Source: Taeniopygia guttata (lineage: Eukaryota; Chordata; Aves; Passeriformes; Estrildidae). Taken from it: 64,000 bases of DNA. Position numbers and translations under genes: made by a program. Where the stretch lies: NCBI RefSeq assembly GCF_048771995.1, contig NC_133024.1, forward strand, positions 26,118,001 to 26,182,000, given 5' to 3'. Every line of letters begins with the position of its first letter. The stretch's first letter is position 1. The notes beneath the pieces are model-generated. The model was not told the origin of the DNA. It searched no databases and saw only the letters and a program-made list of their open reading frames with translations. Shown here one piece after another: positions 58,150-64,000 of the stretch.

Positions 58150-59588
58150 GAGCAGGTATCAGAGCTGTGTTGAAAATAAAACACCTTAAGCATTTCACAA
58201 GTACTTTCTAATGCCTTTTCTGTGTGGATTACTCTAAACATCCAATCAAACAACACAAAAGTAGGCAGAGCCTACAAGGTTTCAAGGAGTGATAGGGGAC
58301 AAAGTCCTCGTGGAACATTTGCAACCCTCAGGCTTGAGCCAAAACCCTCTTTCACTTGGAGAGGTCTGAGGGCTTTTCCTCACCCAATTTGAGCTGTAGG
58401 ACAGCAATTTTGGCCACAGAGATGAGAGGGAGGGTGCGAAGACTGCACCCTGGAGGAGACCCTCAAGGGGTTCATCCATCAGTCTCAACATGAGGTGCCT
58501 GCTTAGGAGGAGACTTCTTATTACAGCTAAGTTCATCTCACTGGAAGAGGCTGAAGACCTGATGGTTTTCAGATCTCTCCTGGAGGACTGACTCTTGTAA
58601 ATATGTAATGTTTCAGGTAACTATGATATCAGAGGTTTGTTGCTTTGGTAGTAATTTTAAAAACTGAATACTTCAGAAAAACTGAGAAAAATATATTAAA
58701 TACACTGCCATTTTTATTATGCAGCACTTCTGGCTGGAGATATATCCTAATTCTAGAGAGAAGCTACCATGTTATCAAGATTATAATCTTTTCTGGAAAA
58801 GGGATGTCAAAAGAGGGGTTAAGGCCATAAATATCCCTGTCAAAGCCAGAAATACATCCTACTCAGGGGTGTAGCAGCATCATAAGCACAGGTAGGTTCA
58901 ACCAAGCCCCACTAGCATGTGTTTTGCCGCAGGATTTTGCTCCTTATAGCCCTCACCTCCTGTCCTGTACTGCAGCACTGCTGCTCCACTCCCTCTGGCT
59001 GTGGTGACAGAGCACTGGTAGGTGCCAGCATCAGAGAGCTGCACATCCCTCAGCTCCAGGGAAGCTGCGAGCCTGAGAATTCCCAGAGCCAGGCTCTCTT
59101 CCCCATGCAGCCCTTCCCTACCCATCCTCACTCAGCACATTCCAAGGAAGTGGCATGTTGGCCAACACCAAAGCAACACATTTTTGTTTTCTCTGAGGGA
59201 TGTGGGAAGGGTGCCCCATCCTGGCAGATGCTCTCTAATTTCACAATAAACACCATCCCATCATCTCGTCCTGTCTGGGAGAAGGAGCAGAGTATGAGCA
59301 GGACTTTATGTGTAGGTTTGGGGCACCAAGCCCAAGGAAATTTCAGCTGACAATCACTACTTCTCCAGCAGCACAGGCTGCACTACACCTACCTAGGCTT
59401 TGTTAAAGGGTGGTGGGTGGCACTTCCACACATGATCACACCTCAGTCTGTGCACGGGATGGACACACAGAGGTAGAGGCAGGGCAGAAGTTCATGCAAG
59501 AAATCCGAGCTGTCGCATACCTGAGACACCAAAACCAATGATCAGGATGATCACTGCAGCCAGCATGACAACGACTGTAGTCATGCTA

Positions 59589-62500
59589 CTGGGGAAAAAG
59601 GAAAGGACAGCATTAGTGCAGAGCCCACTTCCTTCACAGCCCATGCCCGTACCCTCCACCTGCAGAGCTGTCTGCAGGAAGTGGAAGCAGGTGAGACAGA
59701 CCCAGAATGAGGCATGGATGAAGCACATGACCACAGTAGTGATGAACATTCAGGTGAGCAGCCCTTGTCACCAGCAGTGGGGGACCATATGGCAGGAGAC
59801 GCAGGCTTTGCTTTTGAGAGCAGGCAGCTGGGCCTAGTGCAGGATGCTTCTCTCTGCATTCCCTGGTGCATGTCAGGCAGTCCCTGCTGGCACTTGTGAG
59901 TGACTAGGGAGTGAGCAAAGCCCCTGAGCCCAGGAGACACCAGGTACAAGGCAGGGAATGTACAGGAGGGGCCTGGAAACAGGGCCATTTTTTTAGCTGG
60001 TTGGATTTGGGATGCTCCATGTGGGGATGGGTAATGAGCTGTTGAATGAGACACTGAAGAGGAGAGGACCACTTGCCAAGCCACACAGGTGAAGCAGCCA
60101 TGCCAGAGGAGAAGAAAGGCAGCATGCCATGGATCAGCACAGCTCCAGCCTTGCCAAGCCCAGCCTCTCTGGCACAGCCCAGCTTGGACAGACCCAGAAG
60201 CACAGCTGGCTATGGACTCCAGCACAGCCAGTGGAGCTGTCATGTGGTCATGGGCACATTTTCCTGCGGACTCAGGGGCTGTGGCTGCAAATTCAGCTCC
60301 CAACCAGAGCAAGCCCTGAAGCATCTCCCCACAAAACCTACAGATACATCCCAGGGCTCGTGCCCAGCAGTCTCACAGAGACTCCACACAGAGGAGAAGC
60401 TCAGAGAGGGCAGGCTGTAAGAGGTCACAGCCCTTCTGCCCACAAAGACCAGCTGCTCTGCTTCAGCAGCATTTACTGGTTTGCAGCACACTTTGCCAAC
60501 ACAAAGCTGATGGGCGGCCTCCTGCAGGACAGTCCATCAGTGTCCCCACAACCATGGACTCCTCCCACCGCTGATGTGTGCCTGTATCTGTGACCTGCTC
60601 AATTTCCAGAGATGCCGCGGTCACACAGCTGATATGGAACTCCAGAGAATCGTACCATGTGAACAAGCCTCCTGCAGGGAACAGCAGGGAAGAGAGAAAG
60701 CGAAGGTGGGTTGAAAGAAAGAGTAGAGAAAAAGGGAGATGTTGCAGGCTTGTTTGACCTCCCTGCATCCCCGTCTCCCTTGCATCCTCATCCTTAAAGC
60801 CAGTGGGAAGTTGTCTGAGGAAGCCCTGTTTGCACATGCTCAGAAGGGATCAGAAGTCTATTTCACGAAAATATGTTGTACCCTCAGATAAGGGTTCACA
60901 TAAATCCATTTACACATTCACATCCATACTAAGCTCTGCCTAGATGTCCTGAGAGACGGGAGATGTCACATTTGGCTTCTTCCCTGTTGTCACAAGCTTT
61001 CAGTCATGGCGGGGATGAACAGCAGTTCCCCACCTAATTCCTCATGGTGGATCACAGCTGACCCTACCAGGAGAAAAGCCATGGATATCATCCAGCCATA
61101 GGCACCAGGGAACCCAGGCATTGCTTCTCCCAGGGGCCTGTGGGATAGGCACTTTGATGGCTCCTGTGGTCCTGCAGCATGACAGCTTTCAGCAGAGCCT
61201 TGCCAGGTCCCATGGGGCTCAATCCCGAGTCACTTAAGGTCCCAGCCAGGCTCACCGTGGGACAGCCTGTGCTTTCCTGTTCTGGGGAAGATGCCAAGTC
61301 TTTCATGTACACTGAATAACATCCATCTTCTTGAGGAGCTCTACCAATTTTCACTCTGGGAGTTGATCCCAGAGCGAGATAGCTGCTATAAACTCAGCCA
61401 ACGTTGTCATGGCAAGCCTCAGCTCTCACACCTGGGAAGCACAAAGCAAGCAGCAGCCACACAGTGCTGACACACAGCAGTTGTGACTCATCTTTATCCC
61501 CATATCTTACAACCCCTCTTCCCAAGGACAGGCAGGGAAGAAATTGCTCAGAGTCAAGGAATGCTGCCAGAGAGTTACAGTACATGATAGGAGGTATGGC
61601 AGTGGGACAAGCAGTCAGGATGTCCTCCTGTGCAGTCCCTGAATGTTTCAAGTGCCACCACACTTGCCTCTGGTCCTTGAAAGGACCCTCTGACAAAGGA
61701 CCCTCCTTGAAAGGACTTATCTGTCCAAAACCATCCTCAGCTTACTCACAAACAAACACAAATAAGCACAAACAGGCCACCACCAATGCTTTTGTTCTGT
61801 GCAGGTGCCACCAGACCCTATGGCTGCAAAGCATTGCTGGCTTTGCACCCAGAGAGTGGCTACCCACCCTGCTCCAGAGCACCAGCAGGGCTGATTGAAA
61901 AAACTGCTCATCTGTCACAGGAGGAATGGCAATTTTGGCTATACAGATGCCACTGCCCACTTCAACATCCCTTGTGAGGGACAAGGAGAAATTAGTCCCT
62001 TTGGAGTTTCCTCTGCAGAAACTGCAAGGTCCAGGAATCACAAGATCCTTACAAACATTTGCTGTGTGCCCACCGTGTGTAACGAGTAGATCTGGTGTGC
62101 AGAGTGAACGAGAGGAACATGGCATCCGAGCCACGTGCCGCTGGTAGCTGTGTCTTGCAGCAGTCCAGTTCAAGCACTTCAAGCAAAAAGCAATTTTCTG
62201 TGCATCAGCATCCCTGGTACCTCCAGTGTTTTAAAGGCATAGAAACAGACTGATACGGGTGGCTGAGGCTGCACCAGTTGGAGCCCTGACACCACCCTCA
62301 GTTCCCAGTGCCTATTTGGCAGCCTGTGGGATGCTGCTCTGTGCCTCCTACCCTATTTTCCATAGTCTTGTTCCTCATCAGCCAAACTTGGAATCAAACT
62401 GGAATCAAATCTGGCATTAAATTAATCCATTCATTCCCTGCCTGAATGCTGCTGATCACAGCCCGGGGACAGGGAGAGGCTCACAGCCTGGCTGTGATAG

Positions 62501-64000
62501 GAAACAGTCCTAATTCTCCAGATCTCTAGCTCCACTTGGGCTAAGCTTTCCCTCAGGAATGGGCTTAGAGGGTCAAAAGAACTGGGAGATTAGGATATTG
62601 AGGGTCCCTTGCCTTCCTTTTTATAGCAAAGTTTATTGTGGGAAAGAAATGGCAGTGGTAACCCAAAACAAAAGAATTTCTATTCCAATATGCAGCTGAT
62701 GATTGCAGAAGCCAACTTTCTTCAGCACTTCAGGGGGTTTTGTTGCTGTTGATTTTGTTGGGGATTTTTTGTTTTAGTTTTGTTTCCTTGGTTGGTTTTG
62801 TTTTTTTCCTGGAATCAGCAGAAATCTCCCACTGCTTCTCTGAAACCTTCAGGAAAATTCACCTCTCTCTCTGGTCTGTTCCTGCGTTTCAGGATTAGCC
62901 TGAAGAGCAAATGCCCCTGAAGGAAGCCTGCTTCTCCCAGTAAACTGCTGCTGCCTGGCAGGGCAGGCAGAGGCACTTGCAGAGCTGGAGGAAGGTTTTC
63001 AGAGCATTTTTTCACACTCACCAGTTATTTCATGACCTTGACAAAGGCTGGCTGGGCTGCCTCTTGAGAATAACAGAGCTGATTATTGTGTGCATTCCAG
63101 AACATGAGGAATACAGTGTCCAAGGAATATTTACACTCTGACATTGTGTCTACAGGCAACCTCACTTCTGTCAGTGAGAAGGTGCAGATAATATTGCTGT
63201 TTATCTCTTCCTCGAAGCTCCATGTGGCAGGGCTCATGTATGAGGTCTCTTCTGTTCATAGGTGGCCCGTCCTTCTCCCCACTGCTCTTCCACTCCAGTG
63301 GGTAACAGCTGAAATCTTTTTCACAGAATAAATGTCAGCAGGATTGTCTTACACACCACTGGAACCTTTGTCACCATCCAGTCTGGAAAGTCCACACCTG
63401 GGATGGAAAGACAAGCTTGTGGCTGTCTCTGTTCAAGCAGTAAGGTTTAGATGAAAGCTCAGTCCACATTCACTAAAGGACAAAAAATTTGCCCTTTTGT
63501 CCATCTGGTGGGGGTAATTTTCAACTAATCAGGAGATAAGGATACGAGGTAGATATTTTCATGACTTCTTTTTCCAACTGTAGTTCACCAACACTCAGTC
63601 AATAGCTCCAAAGGAAATGGGGTGATTGAAATGAGAGGCAGAAAACACTTTGAAAATGTCCTCCTAGCTGTTACTCCTGCACACAAACTTCTGGAGGACA
63701 GTTTCTTTCTCCCCACAGCAAGCTGATGTGACGGAAACACAGGCAACTGTCTGAGCACCAAGAGAAGAGGGGTGCCTTCCTCAAGGCACTGAACCCCAAA
63801 ATACAACAGCAGGAATACACTCTTCCTCAAGCATCGCTACCCCAATCTACCACAGCATTCAACCCTGGGATAGCAACTTCTAGCAAATGCAGAGTTGTAG
63901 GACATGCATCTCTGTCTTGACTACAGCTGATGACTGCACATGGGTGTCTGATACATACATGGCCTTACAAATTGTATAAAACAAGCTGTACTGGTATTTA
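59589..64000. other. Right end of window, no supportable gene
   Basis: This is the upstream side of the VTCN1 copy. A minus-strand stretch near 60610-60680 follows a plausible CAG acceptor and contains WYDSLEFHISCVTAASLEI, which has a faint Ig-like look. A second stretch at 63030-63420 on the minus strand has scattered cysteines and YSLDTVFLMFWNAHNN, but mixed frames. Neither could be tied to a known protein, and both may be chance or decayed exons. No RNA gene or mobile element was recognised. Confidence 0.4.

Larger units (their letters stand above)
56284..59588 (-). pseudogene. VTCN1: VTCN1 (B7-H4)-like immune checkpoint gene, probably a pseudogene
   Basis: VTCN1 is a B7-family surface ligand that inhibits T cells. 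Recognised exons on the minus strand: 59521-59588 (signal/hydrophobic segment, AAVIILIIGFGVSG against human AGAIALIIGFGISG), V-domain exon about 58957-59380, C-domain exon 57089-57356, and C-terminal exon 56284-56405 (KVTNLQLVNLNAEL... then a hydrophobic tail ending LLSR). The second half of the V domain is good (SLELRDVQLSDAGTYQC, VLQYRTG). The first half is eroded, with stops and frame changes and only traces such as RQDEM. The C domain starts AFSIPVVQVENSS, then needs a +1 frame change at a GGGG run (about 57315) to continue as TLQCKAPRWFPRP and NTSYELNPENITVKVVSL. Its conserved YTC cysteine is Arg (YTRVVENN). The first exon was not found. These lesions together indicate a decaying host gene; sequencing error could explain the frame change but not the rest. 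Confidence 0.8.

Noticed and set aside
61040-61085. ATGGCTTTTCTCCTG followed by GTAGGG on the minus strand as the missing VTCN1 first exon
   Set aside because: The phase does not fit: joining it to the exon at 59588 gives an immediate stop, and the match to human MASLGQILFW is minimal.

Overview
This is vertebrate nuclear DNA and very probably from a bird. Evidence: multi-exon genes with GT-AG introns and CpG-island promoters, CR1 LINE 3' ends, ERVL-type LTRs of a kind I know from avian genomes, and no mammalian SINEs. The R2-like LINE remnant would suit a songbird better than a chicken, but I cannot prove the species from this window. Genes were assembled by reading splice sites and checking intron phase against remembered vertebrate proteins. 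No database search was run.

Layout, left to right. (1) 236-6565, minus: the first four coding exons of POLQ (DNA polymerase theta helicase end); the rest lies beyond base 1. (2) 8138-17036, minus: complete METTL16, nine coding exons, 559 aa. (3) 17.0-20.8 kb: intergenic, with a CR1 copy and a relic of an R2-clade LINE. (4) 20807-36037, minus: complete TNFRSF1A, ten coding exons, 429 aa; its first exon sits alone in a CpG island 9.2 kb upstream of exon 2. (5) 37.5-38.6 kb: an avian ERVL-type LTR that abuts the CTC1 promoter. (6) 38761-53765, plus: complete CTC1, 24 coding exons, 1273 aa. (7) 56284-59588, minus: a VTCN1 (B7-H4) copy with a clear family signature but a frameshift, a lost disulfide cysteine and a decayed V domain, so probably a pseudogene. 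It is associated with an inverted-repeat pair of about 180 bp. (8) 59.6-64 kb: no gene I can support.

The genes do not form a pathway: genome maintenance (POLQ end joining, CTC1 telomere replication), RNA methylation (METTL16) and immunity (TNFRSF1A, VTCN1). The human orthologues are on five different chromosome bands, so the neighbourhood itself is worth checking. I found no clear novel biological system. The strongest unusual items are the R2-like relic outside rDNA, the LTR at the CTC1 promoter, the decaying VTCN1 copy and the inverted repeat around it.
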